Notes: a model not told the origin generated them from the sequence alone. A stretch of DNA of 64,000 nucleotides from Calditrichota bacterium (GCA_013112635.1 JABFGF010000002.1:248001-312000); one strand, 5' to 3'; shown: positions 28,125-38,192, counted from the stretch's first letter. Program-made: numbers and translations.

Positions 28125-28904
28125 TTATTTCGATAAACTGTGTTCATTTTTAATAATTTCTTCAGCTAAATTTAAATAACTTATAGCACCTGCAGAATTA
28201 ATATCAAATAAAGCAACAGGTTTTCCAACAGCTGGTGCCTCTGATATTTTTGAATTCCTTGGTATTTTCGTCTGAAAAATCAAATCTTTGAATGATTTTG
28301 ACATATCATTTGCAATTTCACGGCTTTTTTTTAACCTTTTGTCAAACATTGTAATTAAAATACCCAATATTTCTAAATTAGTATTAAATTTATTGCCAAT
28401 ATTTTTTATTGATCTTAAAAACTTCCCCAATGATTTAAGGGAGTAATACTCGCATTGAACAGGTATAATTACTGAATTTGCTGCTGCAAGTGCATTCATC
28501 GTAAGTGTACCAAGATTGGGGGGACAGTCGATTAAAATATAATCATACAACTCCAAATATGGTTGTAATACGTTTTTTAATAATTTTATATGAAATGCAT
28601 TGGTATAAAGTTCTACTTCATCTTCCTCATTTCGAACATTCGCCGGTACAATTTCAAAGTTTTCCAAGCCAATATCTGTAATAGATGAAGATAATGGAAT
28701 TTTATTTACGAATATATCAAATATGCCATACTTAATTTCAAATTCATTTAAGTGAAATGTTTCAGCTATGCTTCCTTGCGGATCCATATCAATCACTAGG
28801 GTTTTCTTTTGAAATATAGTTAGGCTAACTCCAAGATTAATTACAGTTGATGTTTTCCCTACACCACCTTTTTGACTAGCAATCGCAACAATTTTTCCCA
28901 TCAT
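28125..28904 (-). CDS. ParA/MinD-family ATPase in the chemosensory operon
   Basis: A 259-residue P-loop ATPase. The deviant Walker A KGGVGKTSTVINLG, Walker A' IDMDPQG and Walker B ILIDCPPNLG are all present. Relatives position chromosomes, plasmids or chemosensory arrays. There is no parB next to it; it heads an operon with receiver, CheW, chemoreceptor and CheA genes, which suggests a role in placing the array, like ParC in Vibrio and Pseudomonas. That role is inferred. Two adjacent ATGs (28904 and 28901) are both possible starts. Confidence 0.9.
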   Translation of the reverse strand: MMGKIVAIASQKGGVGKTSTVINLGVSLTIFQKKTLVIDMDPQGSIAETFHLNEFEIKYGIFDIFVNKIPLSSSITDIGLENFEIVPANVRNEEDEVELYTNAFHIKLLKNVLQPYLELYDYILIDCPPNLGTLTMNALAAANSVIIPVQCEYYSLKSLGKFLRSIKNIGNKFNTNLEILGILITMFDKRLKKSREIANDMSKSFKDLIFQTKIPRNSKISEAPAVGKPVALFDINSAGAISYLNLAEEIIKNEHSLSK

Positions 28905-29064
28905 TATAAGCCGGTTTTGAGCATAGGTACTTTGATATTAGGTTCTTTCGTGCTATTAATAGCGATTTCAAAACCAGTATCTGTATGCTTAAAAATCCAC
29001 ATTATCAGATCATTTATCAAAATATCACTTCTTCTTTTATCCATCGCTAGTCTAATTCATTCTA

Positions 29065-30150
29065 TTAATCAAAATGTTTCAATACATTATACAAACGGTT
29101 GTTTTTTTTAATTGAGTTATAAGAAAAAAGTACATAGCCCGCAGAAATATCATTATCAACATATTTTATTCTTTTTAACACTTCCTCATTTTTAATATTA
29201 TATGTTGCAATTCCTATCCTGATGCGATCTAACCCAATTTTTTCTTTGGTGATTTTTATATTAGCTTTAAATTTAGGCATTTTTGGGTTATAATTCATCA
29301 TAACAACAAAATCACACAATTCATTTTCCACCCAAAATAACCAATCCTGCATAAATCTATGTTTTGCCTCAACAGGATTTGGTTTCACAGCAACACTAAG
29401 TTTTAGACCTGGATTTATTTCTTCAATTCCACTTTTAATTTTTCTTAAAGCTTCGGTTAATTCGTTCCTCAAAAATTGCTTATATGTATTTTGGAAATAA
29501 TAAAAGGCTTCCGCACCTCTCTCAGTTACAAAGTTTTTAGGATTTGATAAAGGTATTAATGGGTCTAAGCCGTGCTTAACCATATATTCGGTTCTTGCAA
29601 TCTTCGAAACATGGTTAATTTCCTTTGGATAACGAAAATAATCTAAATGTACACCATCAATGTTATACAACGAGTACAATTCTTTTATAACAGTTATGAT
29701 TTCGGATAAATTTGAATTATCATTAGGATGCAAATAATATCCTTCTGACTCGATACCTGGAGTTGTTGGCTCCACTTTGGCATTTTGTGTGCGGTAAATA
29801 ATATGATTTGGGTCTGAGGGTAATATTTTCTTATGCCAAATATAACATACATTCAACCAAACATGTACTTTAATATTATTTTGCACTGCTGTCTTAAAAA
29901 GCAATGCCAACAGTTCGTCGTCAACATGTTTTTGCGGTATGTTATTCAGAGTTGGATAATACACATTGCCAAGGGCGCGGAATTGAAGAAAAATTGTATC
30001 AATTTTTAGGTCTTTGGAGTTACTTATTATTTTTGAAATACTTTCTTTCGAAGTAAGTGCATCTCTTACAACCCAAATTCCCCTTTGAGATGCAACTAGA
30101 TTACCGGTAAAGATATTTAAGAAAAAGAATAAAACAATAAGTTTTTTCAC
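29065..30150 (-). CDS. Exported GHL10-type glycosyl-hydrolase-like protein
   Basis: A 361-residue protein with a signal peptide (KKLIVLFFFLNIF). The barrel has GIWVVRD near the start, IDTIFLQFRALG, KVHVWLNV, YYLHPNDN, IDGVHLDYFRYP and DFVVMMNYNP, characteristic of the glycosyl-hydrolase-like family 10 (DUF187). These are thought to act on cell-surface polysaccharides, but the reaction is poorly known. The open frame extends to a TTG at 30207; the GTG at 30150 gives a normal signal peptide and is preferred. It lies between the ribosomal terminator and the ParA gene. Confidence 0.82.
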   Translation of the reverse strand: MKKLIVLFFFLNIFTGNLVASQRGIWVVRDALTSKESISKIISNSKDLKIDTIFLQFRALGNVYYPTLNNIPQKHVDDELLALLFKTAVQNNIKVHVWLNVCYIWHKKILPSDPNHIIYRTQNAKVEPTTPGIESEGYYLHPNDNSNLSEIITVIKELYSLYNIDGVHLDYFRYPKEINHVSKIARTEYMVKHGLDPLIPLSNPKNFVTERGAEAFYYFQNTYKQFLRNELTEALRKIKSGIEEINPGLKLSVAVKPNPVEAKHRFMQDWLFWVENELCDFVVMMNYNPKMPKFKANIKITKEKIGLDRIRIGIATYNIKNEEVLKRIKYVDNDISAGYVLFSYNSIKKNNRLYNVLKHFD

Positions 30151-30231
30151 AAGGTTCTGCTTTAATAAGGACAATAAAAATATAGGTTTAGGTCGCCAAG
30201 TATGCAAATAAATGAAACATCTATAAACAAA

Positions 30232-30264
30232 AAAAGGGTTATTTCGATTTGAAATAACCCTTTT
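30232..30264 (-). terminator. Rho-independent terminator of the ribosomal supercluster
   Basis: A 14-bp perfect stem, AAAAGGGTTATTTC (30232-30245) against GAAATAACCCTTTT (30251-30264), with a 5-nt loop. On the minus strand the stem is followed by a T-rich run. It lies 17 bp past the rplQ stop and closes the operon that begins far upstream. Confidence 0.92.
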
Positions 30265-30281
30265 GTGAAAATATTTTAAAC

Positions 30282-30731
30282 TTATTCAGCGGCAGCGGCT
30301 TCTTCTTTTTCAGCAGCTTCCTTCTTTTGAGCTTTTTCTTCAGTTTTCTTTGCTCTCTTTTCAGCTGAGTATGTACTGAAATCAACTAATTCCAACATAC
30401 TAATTGATGCGGCATCTCCTTGCCGAAATCCTAATTTGATTATCCGTGTATACCCGCCCTGCCTTTCAGCACATGCTGGACCAATCTCATCAAATAATGT
30501 CTTTACAGCTTCTTTGTTTTGCAAAAATTTAAAAGCAAGACGTCTATGATGTAATGATCCTTTTTTAGCGTAAGTAATCAATTTTTCAGCATATCTTCTG
30601 GTTTCTTTGGCTTTTGCATCTGTTGTCTTAATTGATTTGTGTTCAAAAAGACTGGCAACCATATTACGCATCATTGCTTTTTTATGGCTTGTAGTGCGCC
30701 CTAGATGTGTACCTTTTTTATTGTGTCTCAT
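30282..30731 (-). CDS. rplQ: 50S ribosomal protein bL17
   Basis: A 149-residue protein starting MRHNKKGTHLGRTTSHKKAM, the L17 signature. The last ~25 residues are an Ala/Glu/Lys extension beyond the E. coli-type core. AAGGAA precedes ATG 30731. It is the final gene of the alpha operon, 20 bp after rpoA. Confidence 0.98.
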   Translation of the reverse strand: MRHNKKGTHLGRTTSHKKAMMRNMVASLFEHKSIKTTDAKAKETRRYAEKLITYAKKGSLHHRRLAFKFLQNKEAVKTLFDEIGPACAERQGGYTRIIKLGFRQGDAASISMLELVDFSTYSAEKRAKKTEEKAQKKEAAEKEEAAAAE

Positions 30732-30751
30732 TTAAATGTTCCTTATCGGTA

Positions 30752-31741
30752 CTATATTTTATCTTCGGATTTAACATAACTTTCTATATTCATTCCAAAC
30801 TGTAAGCCACGTTCTTCTAAAATTTTGCCAAGTTCCATTAATGACTTACGGCCAAAATTTTTGAACTTAAGCATTTCACCTTCTTCACGGCGCACAAGAT
30901 CGCCAATTGTTTTGATATTAGATGCTTTTAAGCAATTATGTGAACGTACAGAAAGTTCAAGTTCATCAACATTCATTTTGAGAAGCTTTTTAATTCTCAA
31001 GGTTTCTTCATCAACTTCAGCAACTTCATCATCTTCAGTATCAATATCAAAATTGATGAACAATTGGATATGATCTTTAAGAATTTTACCTGCATATGTC
31101 AAAGCATCATCAGGAGTAACACTGCCATCTGTTTCAATTTCAAGAATCAACTTTTCAAAATCTGTTTTTTGACCAACACGTGTATTTTCTATATAGTATT
31201 TTACATTGATAACAGGTGTAAATATAGAATCTATAGCAATCACGCCTATAGGTTGATCCGTTTCCTTATTTTCATCCGCAGTTACATACCCTCTGCCTTT
31301 ACCAATTCTCAATTCGAGATCAACATTGGCATTTTCATTTAAAGTAGCTATATGCAAGTCTGGGTTCAGGACTTCAAAATCAGTTGTTTGTTCCTGAATT
31401 AATCCAGCTTTAAAATCCATCGCTCCTGATAAGGAAAGATTAATTTTTTCCGGACGCTTGTTAATCAGCTTAATACGAACTTGTTTCAGATTTAAAATAA
31501 TCTCAGTAATATCTTCGTAAACACCGTCAATCTGTGTAAATTCATGTTGGATATCGTTTACTTTTATCGATGTAATGGCTGCACCATGCAAAGAAGAAAG
31601 TAATACTCTTCTTAACATATTTCCAACAGTTACACCATATCCTTTTTCAAGAGGCTGAACAACAAATCTTCCAAAGTTGTCAGTATATGTTGACTCTTCT
31701 AATTCAATACGTTCTGGCATTTGTAAATTAGACCAGCTCAT
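30752..31741 (-). CDS. rpoA: DNA-directed RNA polymerase subunit alpha
   Basis: A 329-residue protein of normal length. The N-terminal assembly domain shows LEKGYGVTVGNMLRRVLLSS. An acidic linker leads to the C-terminal domain (ELSVRSHNCLKASNI, LMKFKNFGRKSL-like region) that contacts UP elements and activators. It lies between rpsD and rplQ as in most bacteria. Confidence 0.99.
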   Translation of the reverse strand: MSWSNLQMPERIELEESTYTDNFGRFVVQPLEKGYGVTVGNMLRRVLLSSLHGAAITSIKVNDIQHEFTQIDGVYEDITEIILNLKQVRIKLINKRPEKINLSLSGAMDFKAGLIQEQTTDFEVLNPDLHIATLNENANVDLELRIGKGRGYVTADENKETDQPIGVIAIDSIFTPVINVKYYIENTRVGQKTDFEKLILEIETDGSVTPDDALTYAGKILKDHIQLFINFDIDTEDDEVAEVDEETLRIKKLLKMNVDELELSVRSHNCLKASNIKTIGDLVRREEGEMLKFKNFGRKSLMELGKILEERGLQFGMNIESYVKSEDKI

Positions 31742-31766
31742 TCTCCACCTATGTGTTTTGAGTTAA

Positions 31767-32381
31767 TTATTTTGAATACAATTCCACAATCATGTTTTCT
31801 TGAATATTAACCGGAATTTCTTCTCTGTTAGGAGCATATAAAAATTCTCCGATTAATTGGGCCTTATCAAGGTTTAACCAAGCATACATATTCTCTGCCC
31901 GAACCTTTTTTAATGACTCATGGAAAACAGATAATTTTCTACTTTTTTCGCGCACTTGAACAGTATCACCTTTTTGCAAGACATATGAAGGAATATTCAC
32001 TACTTTTCCATTCACGGTAATGTGTCTGTGCAATACAAGTTGCCTGGCCTGGGTTCTTGAAACTGCTAATCCAAGACGGAAAACTGTGTTGTCCAAACGG
32101 CTTTCTAAAAGCATTAACAGATTTTCTCCAGTAACGCCTTTCATACGTTCAGCTTTTTTAAATGTCTTACGGAATTGTCTTTCCAGCAGCCCATACATGA
32201 ATTTTAATTTCTGCTTTTCTTTTAGCTGCATTCCATAATCAGATACTTTTTTCCTACCCATCCCATGTTGCCCTGGTGGGTAAGGTTTATTACTTAAAAG
32301 CTTATCAAACTTAGGGTTGCCGAAAATATTTTCACCAAATTTACGGACAAGCTTTCCTTTTGGACCCGTGTTACGTGCCAT
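31767..32381 (-). CDS. rpsD: 30S ribosomal protein uS4
   Basis: A 204-residue S4 with YPPGQHGM and the S4 RNA-binding domain (LESRLDNTVFRLGLAVSRTQARQLV, HITVNGKVVNIPSY). It nucleates 30S assembly and, in E. coli, represses the alpha operon. GGAG lies 8 nt before ATG 32381. Cysteine-free form without a zinc knuckle. Confidence 0.99.
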   Translation of the reverse strand: MARNTGPKGKLVRKFGENIFGNPKFDKLLSNKPYPPGQHGMGRKKVSDYGMQLKEKQKLKFMYGLLERQFRKTFKKAERMKGVTGENLLMLLESRLDNTVFRLGLAVSRTQARQLVLHRHITVNGKVVNIPSYVLQKGDTVQVREKSRKLSVFHESLKKVRAENMYAWLNLDKAQLIGEFLYAPNREEIPVNIQENMIVELYSK

Positions 32382-32402
32382 TTACTAAACTCCAATATAT
32401 TT

Positions 32403-32792
32403 TTAAACGCGTCTTTTCTTAGGTGGTCTGCAACCATTGTGCGGAATTGCTGTCACATCTTTAATAGATATAACCTCCAGACCTGCAGCCTGCAAAGATC
32501 GAATAGCTGCTTCACGTCCAGAACCAGGGCCTTTTACTTCAATATCAACCGATTTCAACCCCAGGTCTTTAGCAATTTTTGCTGCATTTTCAGCAGCTAC
32601 CTGAGCAGCAAAAGGTGTATTTTTACGTGAACCTTTAAAACCTACTTTTCCTGCAGTTGCCCAAGAAATAACATTACCATAATTATCCGTAAGCGATATT
32701 ATCGTATTGTTAAATGTTGCTTTAATATGCGCTTTGCCATGAGGCTCAACGCTTTTTTTCTTTTTTTGTTTTTTTACTTTTGGTGAAGCCAC
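32403..32792 (-). CDS. rpsK: 30S ribosomal protein uS11
   Basis: A 129-residue S11: [31 protein letters not shown] and the C-terminal [12 protein letters not shown]. It forms part of the 30S platform. The start is GTG 32792 with GGAGG six bases before it; the overlapping ATG four bases upstream is out of frame. Confidence 0.99.
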   Translation of the reverse strand: MASPKVKKQKKKKSVEPHGKAHIKATFNNTIISLTDNYGNVISWATAGKVGFKGSRKNTPFAAQVAAENAAKIAKDLGLKSVDIEVKGPGSGREAAIRSLQAAGLEVISIKDVTAIPHNGCRPPKKRRV

Positions 32793-32808
32793 CCATTACC
32801 TCCAATGC

Positions 32809-33177
32809 TTATTTTTTCTTTCCACCTACAAGACGTTTACGGCCTTTTCTGGTGCGGGCATTTGTTTTTGTCCTTTGCCCATGAACTGGTAAACCTCTGT
32901 GGTGCCTGTAGCCGCGTACAGAATTAATATCCATCAATCTCTTAATGTTCATATTAATCTCAGACTTTAAAGCACCTTCAACTTTATATCTGTCTTGAAT
33001 TAGTTTACGGATTTTAGCTACTTCATCATCTGAAAGGCTTTGAACACGTGTATTAATATCAACTTTACACTCATCACAAATATTCTGAGCCGAAGTTTTG
33101 CCAATTCCGTAAATATAGGTTAAACCTATAAGTACTCTTTTATTTTTGGGTAAATCTACACCAGCTATACGTGCCAA
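32809..33177 (-). CDS. rpsM: 30S ribosomal protein uS13
   Basis: A 122-residue S13 with [15 protein letters not shown] and the basic tail [16 protein letters not shown] that reaches toward the tRNA sites. The start codon is TTG at 33177 with AAGGAG 7 nt upstream; no ATG lies nearby in frame. Confidence 0.98.
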   Translation of the reverse strand: MARIAGVDLPKNKRVLIGLTYIYGIGKTSAQNICDECKVDINTRVQSLSDDEVAKIRKLIQDRYKVEGALKSEINMNIKRLMDINSVRGYRHHRGLPVHGQRTKTNARTRKGRKRLVGGKKK

Positions 33178-33195
33178 TCTATTTCTCCTTAAATT

Positions 33196-33312
33196 TTAAC
33201 CTTGGCGTTGTTTATGACGTGGATTTTTACTGCAAATTACACGAACAACACCTTGTCTACGGATTACTTTGCATCCGTCACAAATCTTTTTTACTGAAGC
33301 TTGTACTTTCAT
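33196..33312 (-). CDS. rpmJ: 50S ribosomal protein bL36
   Basis: A 38-residue protein, [15 protein letters not shown] to NPRHKQRQG. The zinc ligands C11, C14, C27 and H33 are all present, so this is the zinc-binding form. It sits 10 bp after infA and 18 bp before rpsM, the standard position. ATG 33312 has AAGGG upstream. Confidence 0.97.
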   Translation of the reverse strand: MKVQASVKKICDGCKVIRRQGVVRVICSKNPRHKQRQG

Positions 33313-33322
33313 TTTAAAGCCC

Positions 33323-33544
33323 TTATTTATATCTGTAAACAATTCTTCCACGTGTCAGATCGTATGGCGAGAGTTCCATACTAACCTTGTCACCCGGTAA
33401 AATTTTTATAAAATGCATTCTCATTTTGCCAGAAATATATGCCAACACTTCATGACCGTTTTCTAAAGTAACTATAAATGAAGCATTTGGTAACGTTTCT
33501 TTTATAATCCCATCTACTTTGATGGCTTCTTGCTTTTTTGCCAA
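33323..33544 (-). CDS. infA: Translation initiation factor IF-1
   Basis: A 73-residue S1/OB-fold factor: [37 protein letters not shown] and [15 protein letters not shown]. It binds the 30S A site during initiation. The start is TTG 33544. It follows secY directly (16 bp), with neither map nor adk in between. Confidence 0.98.
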   Translation of the reverse strand: MAKKQEAIKVDGIIKETLPNASFIVTLENGHEVLAYISGKMRMHFIKILPGDKVSMELSPYDLTRGRIVYRYK

Positions 33545-33560
33545 AAGAGAACCTTCTTCC

Positions 33561-34889
33561 TTATGCCCTACGGCTTTTTATGGCGCCTGATTTCATAAAT
33601 CCATCATAATGCCGTTCAAACAATTGAGATTCTATTTGCTGTAGAAAATCCAGAGCAACACCAACAATAATTAACAATCCTGTACCACCAAAAAAGGACG
33701 CTAAACTAAATGGAATGTTAAACCATTGGGCCAGCATCATAGGAACTATAGCAATTAAACCTAAAAAGATTGATGCCGGTAAAGTTATTCGTGTTAAAAT
33801 GTTATCCAGAAATTCTGAGGTTTTTTTACCTGGACGAACGCCTGGTATGAAACCGCCCTGTTTTTTCAAGTTGTCAGCAACATCAACCGGATTAAGAGCG
33901 ATTGCCGTGTAAAAATATGTAAAGAACACAATCACAACAAAATAGAATATCCAGTAGAACCAGGAATCATAAGAAAACAGGCCCTGTATATAAACGGTAA
34001 AATCACTTTCCGGTAAAAATGTAATCATTGTCTGTGGTACAAACATCAACGCTTGTGCAAAAATAATTGGCATTACACCAGCCGTTAATACTTTCATTGG
34101 GAAGTGAGTGTTAACCCCACCATATACTTTGCGTCCCACAACACGTTTTGCATATTGAACTGGTATTTTACGAGTTCCCTGTGTTAACAGAACAACTACA
34201 TAAATAATTGCGAATGCAAGAGCCATCAATGCTACTTCTTCCAATAAATGACGCTGGCCACTTGAAAACTGTTCAAATTCCTGAATTAAAGCGGATGGTA
34301 ATTGTGCAATAATCCCAATAAAAATAATCAGCGAAATACCATTGCCAATTCCACGGTCGTCAATCTGCTCACCCAGCCACATAATTAACATTGTACCTGA
34401 AGTCATCGAAAGAACTGTCATTAAAACAAAACCTAATCCAGGATCCGGAACAGCCAATCTTCCATCAGCAACCTGTATGCTTTGTAAAAAGAATGCGACT
34501 CCTGCTGCCTGTGCAGCTGAAATTGCCAATGTTCCGTACCGGGTAAATTGCGTGATTTTTTTACGGCCCTCATCTCCTTCTTTCTGAAGTTTCTGGAAAT
34601 AAGGAAAAACAGCACCGAGTAACTGTATTATGATAGAAGCACTAATATAAGGCATAATACCAAGTCCGAAAATGGCTGCCTTTTTGAAGGCGCCGCCGGC
34701 AAATAAATCATATAATCCAAATAATGTGCCTTGTAAATTTCTAAAACCTTCAGCAAGAACCGCTGTATCAATTCCCGGTGTAACAATATGAGTACCAATC
34801 CGTTCGATACCTAATATCATAACCGTAAATAAAACGCGCTTTCTTAAATCAGCAATCTTGAAAATATTTCGGAATGATTCTAAAATCAT
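33561..34889 (-). CDS. secY: Protein translocase subunit SecY
   Basis: A 442-residue channel protein with ten hydrophobic helices. [15 protein letters not shown] lies in the first helix region, and the cytoplasmic loops carry RRVV-like and [14 protein letters not shown] ends typical of SecY. It forms the Sec translocon with SecE (far upstream in the same cluster) and SecG. Its ATG overlaps the rplO stop by 4 bases (ATGA). Confidence 0.99.
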   Translation of the reverse strand: MILESFRNIFKIADLRKRVLFTVMILGIERIGTHIVTPGIDTAVLAEGFRNLQGTLFGLYDLFAGGAFKKAAIFGLGIMPYISASIIIQLLGAVFPYFQKLQKEGDEGRKKITQFTRYGTLAISAAQAAGVAFFLQSIQVADGRLAVPDPGLGFVLMTVLSMTSGTMLIMWLGEQIDDRGIGNGISLIIFIGIIAQLPSALIQEFEQFSSGQRHLLEEVALMALAFAIIYVVVLLTQGTRKIPVQYAKRVVGRKVYGGVNTHFPMKVLTAGVMPIIFAQALMFVPQTMITFLPESDFTVYIQGLFSYDSWFYWIFYFVVIVFFTYFYTAIALNPVDVADNLKKQGGFIPGVRPGKKTSEFLDNILTRITLPASIFLGLIAIVPMMLAQWFNIPFSLASFFGGTGLLIIVGVALDFLQQIESQLFERHYDGFMKSGAIKSRRA

Positions 34890-35326
34890 GATAAAGTAAC
34901 TGTGCCTCCTGCTTTTTCTACCTTTTCACGGGCAGATTTGCTAACTGCGTCTACTTTAATATCCACTTTTTTATCTAATTCCCCTGTACCCAACAATTTA
35001 ACAGGAACAGTTTTCTTGCGAATCATTTTTAATTCATATAAAGTTTCTGGTGTTATTTCTTTTTTAACGTCAATTTCCTGCAAGTCAGAGACATTAATTA
35101 CCTGAAACGTAACTTTGTTTATATTTGTAAAACCAAATTTTGGTAACCTTCTTTGAAGCGGCATTTGCCCACCTTCAAACCAGGCTCTCTTTTTACTTCC
35201 ACCGCGAGAACCGTATCCTTTGTGTCCACGTCCTGCTGTAACACCCAGTCCTGAACCTTCGCCACGTCCGCGTCTTTTATTTTTTTTAGTTGAACCTTTA
35301 TTCGGTTTTAAGCTACTTAAATCCAT
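34886..35326 (-). CDS. rplO: 50S ribosomal protein uL15
   Basis: A 146-residue L15: the glycine/basic N-terminus (KRRGRGEGSGLGVTAGRGHK) and FEGGQMPLQRRLPKFGF are diagnostic. AGGAT precedes ATG 35326. Translation is probably coupled to secY through the ATGA overlap. Confidence 0.99.
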   Translation of the reverse strand: MDLSSLKPNKGSTKKNKRRGRGEGSGLGVTAGRGHKGYGSRGGSKKRAWFEGGQMPLQRRLPKFGFTNINKVTFQVINVSDLQEIDVKKEITPETLYELKMIRKKTVPVKLLGTGELDKKVDIKVDAVSKSAREKVEKAGGTVTLS

Positions 35327-35343
35327 GAAATATCCTAATTGAC

Positions 35344-35541
35344 TTAGTTTGCGTCTTCTACTGAAACTAAATGTTTTACTTTAGTAACCATTCCTTCAAT
35401 CTGTGGAGTACTGTTGTGAACTACTGAATGGTTTAGCTTTTTTAAGCCCAATGCTTCCAATGTTCTTTTTTGTTTAACATTGTACCCAATTGCACTTTTA
35501 GTTTGCGTAATTTTAATTTTTGTATCTTTTTTCTTTGCCAT
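35344..35541 (-). CDS. rpmD: 50S ribosomal protein uL30
   Basis: A 65-residue L30 with KITQTKSAIGY, TLEALGLKKLNHSVVH and IEGMVTKVKHLVSV. A short basic N-terminal extension precedes the core. It lies between rpsE and rplO as usual. Confidence 0.97.
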   Translation of the reverse strand: MAKKKDTKIKITQTKSAIGYNVKQKRTLEALGLKKLNHSVVHNSTPQIEGMVTKVKHLVSVEDAN

Positions 35542-35565
35542 CGATATAATCCTCTGAAAGCTTTA

Positions 35566-36072
35566 TTAGCCTTGAAACAATTGGCTTAGTGACATTCCGC
35601 GTCTTTTAGCTACATCTTCCGCGCTCACCATATTGACCAAGGCGTTAAATGTTGCTTTACTTAAGTTGTGCGGATTTGAAGAGCCATTTGATTTTGTTAA
35701 AATGTTTTGAACACCGGCCATCTCACATATTGCCCTAACAGGGCCACCGGCAATAACACCAGTACCTTGTGCGGCAGGCTTTAACATTACTTTTGCGGCA
35801 CCAAATTTTGCATTAACAGCATATGGTATTGTCCCATTAAGCAAAGTTACACGGACAAGATTTTTTTTAGCCTGATCAGTTGCTTTGGAAATTGCGTTTA
35901 TTACTTCGCCAGCTTTACCAAGCCCTAACCCTATTACACCATTGCCATCACCAACAACAACAATTGCATTAAAGGAAAAGCGCCTTCCGCCTTTTAAAAC
36001 TTTAGCAACACGATTGATATAAACTACTTTTTCCTTAATATCTAACTCACCTGGATTTATTCTTTCCAGCAC
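35566..36072 (-). CDS. rpsE: 30S ribosomal protein uS5
   Basis: A 168-residue S5: [33 protein letters not shown] and [13 protein letters not shown]. It contributes to decoding accuracy. The start is GTG 36072 with GGAGA upstream. Confidence 0.99.
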   Translation of the reverse strand: MLERINPGELDIKEKVVYINRVAKVLKGGRRFSFNAIVVVGDGNGVIGLGLGKAGEVINAISKATDQAKKNLVRVTLLNGTIPYAVNAKFGAAKVMLKPAAQGTGVIAGGPVRAICEMAGVQNILTKSNGSSNPHNLSKATFNALVNMVSAEDVAKRRGMSLSQLFQG

Positions 36073-36087
36073 GATAAATCTCCTAAT

Positions 36088-36414
36088 TTAGAACTTTAAT
36101 CCGCCTTCTCTAGCACCATCAGCTAAAGCTTTTACACGGCCATGATATATGTAACCATTTCTATCAAAAACAACTTGTTCAATTTTTTTCTTTTTTGCTT
36201 TTTCAGCTAAAAGTTTACCGATAGTATTAGCTGCTTCTGTTTTTGACTTAGCTTTTTTTATTTCAGCAGATACATCTTTAGTTTTGTTCATTAGACCAAC
36301 AAGCACAACATTTTTTGTGTCATCAATTAGTTGTGCATGCATATAACGCAAGCTTCGATATACAACCAAACGAGGTCTTTCTGCTGTACCAAATATTTTT
36401 TTCTTTTTACTCAT
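36088..36414 (-). CDS. rplR: 50S ribosomal protein uL18
   Basis: A 108-residue L18, the 5S rRNA-binding protein: [40 protein letters not shown] and GLKF at the end. It lacks most of the basic N-terminal tail present in longer relatives (about 118 residues). AGGAT lies before ATG 36414. Confidence 0.98.
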   Translation of the reverse strand: MSKKKKIFGTAERPRLVVYRSLRYMHAQLIDDTKNVVLVGLMNKTKDVSAEIKKAKSKTEAANTIGKLLAEKAKKKKIEQVVFDRNGYIYHGRVKALADGAREGGLKF

Positions 36415-36435
36415 TTTTCTATCCTGATAGCTAAA

Positions 36436-36975
36436 TTATTTGCCTGCTGTTTTACCTGCTTTACGTCTTACGTATTCACCCTCATACTTGATACCTTTAC
36501 CTTTATAAGGTTCAGGTTTTCTGAAGCTTCTAATTTTAGCAGCTATTTTTCCAACCATCTCTTTATCAATTCCACTTATTTCAATTGAAGTTGGTGAAGA
36601 TGTTTTTATTGTAATTGAGTTTGGAACAGCTATTACAATCTGATGTGAATAACCAATTGTTAACACAAGGTTCTTTGCTTTCATTTCAGCTTTGTAACCT
36701 ATACCAACTATTTCCAGCTTTTTTGTAAAGCCATTGTTAACGCCCTCAACCATATTTGCAATTAAAGCCCTGGTTAATCCATGAAGACTGCGGCTTTCTT
36801 TAAGATCATTCTTTCTATTAACAACGATTTGATTGTCTTTGTGCTCAAGCTTTATAGCTGGGTGAAAATCCTGTACCAACTCACCTTTTGGGCCTTTAAC
36901 TACCAAATGGTTATTTGCAAGTTCTATATTTGTGTTTGCCGGAATATCTACAGGCAATTTTCCAATTCTTGACAC
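36436..36975 (-). CDS. rplF: 50S ribosomal protein uL6
   Basis: A 179-residue L6 with two related domains: SRIGKLPVDIP at the start, VVKGPKGEL, then KPEPYKGKGIKYEGEYVRRK near the C-terminus. The start is GTG 36975 with AAGGGG upstream. Confidence 0.99.
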   Translation of the reverse strand: MSRIGKLPVDIPANTNIELANNHLVVKGPKGELVQDFHPAIKLEHKDNQIVVNRKNDLKESRSLHGLTRALIANMVEGVNNGFTKKLEIVGIGYKAEMKAKNLVLTIGYSHQIVIAVPNSITIKTSSPTSIEISGIDKEMVGKIAAKIRSFRKPEPYKGKGIKYEGEYVRRKAGKTAGK

Positions 36976-36993
36976 TTTGATTCCCCTTATTAA

Positions 36994-37392
36994 CTACCAA
37001 ACTTCACAAAGGACTTCACCACCGACATTTTGTCGTTTTGCTTCGCTGGCAGTAATAATTCCTTTGGGTGTTGTAAGGATTGAAATCCCTAAATTATTTT
37101 TTACTCGTGGTAAACTATCTACCGAGACATAATGCCTTTTACCAGGCGTACTTACACGTTTAATACTATGGATAACCGGGTTGCCTAATTCATCGTATTT
37201 TAACCAAACACGAATGATACCCTGACTTCCATCATCAATAATAATGTATCTTTTTACAAAGCCCTGTTCTAACAGGATCCTTGATATTTTTCTTTTGATA
37301 TTTGATGCAGGAATATCTACAAAATTCTTTTTTGCATGTAATCCATTTCGTACACGCGTTAGATAATCTGCTATCGGATCAGACATTGACAT
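36994..37392 (-). CDS. rpsH: 30S ribosomal protein uS8
   Basis: A 132-residue S8: DPIADYLTRVRNG, RVSTPGKRHYV and LTTPKGIITASEAKRQNVGG. In E. coli it represses the spc operon. Two in-frame ATGs (37392 and 37386) are both possible starts. Confidence 0.99.
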   Translation of the reverse strand: MSMSDPIADYLTRVRNGLHAKKNFVDIPASNIKRKISRILLEQGFVKRYIIIDDGSQGIIRVWLKYDELGNPVIHSIKRVSTPGKRHYVSVDSLPRVKNNLGISILTTPKGIITASEAKRQNVGGEVLCEVW

Positions 37393-37412
37393 AATTCTCT
37401 ATTCCTCCACCA

Positions 37413-37598
37413 CTACCAGCTTGCTTTTGTGACACCAGGTATTTCACCCTGGAGAGATAATTGACGAAAACAAATTCTGCAAATACCAAACTTGCGCATG
37501 TATGCCCTTTGGCGTCCACATCTGTTACAGCGGTTGTATTCACGCACTTTAAATTTTTGTTTCCGGTTTGCTTTAACAACTAAACACTTCTTAGCCAA
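37413..37598 (-). CDS. rpsN: 30S ribosomal protein uS14, zinc-binding type
   Basis: A 61-residue type-Z S14 with C24, C27, C40 and C43 ([24 protein letters not shown]). The short zinc form is one of two S14 kinds; the long cysteine-free form is not in this window. The start is TTG 37598 with AGAGG upstream. Confidence 0.98.
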   Translation of the reverse strand: MAKKCLVVKANRKQKFKVREYNRCNRCGRQRAYMRKFGICRICFRQLSLQGEIPGVTKASW

Positions 37599-37613
37599 TT
37601 TTAACCTCTTGTG

Positions 37614-38174
37614 CTAATTAACATTTTTTTTGAAAGGAAATCCCATCGCTAACAGTAACTCGTAAGCCTCCTCATCAGTTTTGGCTGTAGTTACGAAAGT
37701 AATATTCAATCCATGTATTTTATCAATTTTATCAACATTTATTTCTGGGAAAATAATTTGCTCACGAACACCCATGGAATAATTACCACGGCCATCAAAT
37801 GACTTATCGGTATAACCTCTAAAGTCACGCACGCGAGGCACAGCAACAGCGATAAACCGATCCATAAATTCAAACATTCTTTGATTGCGCAACGTGACCA
37901 TACATCCAATTTTCATACCTTCACGCAATTTAAAATTAGAAATGGATTTTCGTGCTTTTCTTACTGAAGGTTTCTGTCCGGAAATAATTGTCAATTCACC
38001 AATTGCTGTATCAAGATGTTTTGAATCTTGAATGGCTTCGCCGACACCCATGTTTAAACTTATTTTAACAAGCTTAGGAACTTGGTGAATGTTTTTATAT
38101 CCAAACTTTTTAGTAAGAGCAGGTACTACCTCCTCTTTATATTTTGTTGCTAATCTTGGTACGTACGTAGACAT
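37614..38174 (-). CDS. rplE: 50S ribosomal protein uL5
   Basis: A 186-residue L5: [48 protein letters not shown]. It binds 5S rRNA and the P-site tRNA. GGATAAG lies before ATG 38174. Confidence 0.99.
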   Translation of the reverse strand: MSTYVPRLATKYKEEVVPALTKKFGYKNIHQVPKLVKISLNMGVGEAIQDSKHLDTAIGELTIISGQKPSVRKARKSISNFKLREGMKIGCMVTLRNQRMFEFMDRFIAVAVPRVRDFRGYTDKSFDGRGNYSMGVREQIIFPEINVDKIDKIHGLNITFVTTAKTDEEAYELLLAMGFPFKKNVN

Positions 38175-38192
38175 TTGCTTATCCAGTCAATA

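Noticed and set aside
28895-28903. TATAAT overlapping the ParA ATG, as in a leaderless promoter
   Set aside because: It would place the start site inside the gene and no -35 box lies at the right distance.
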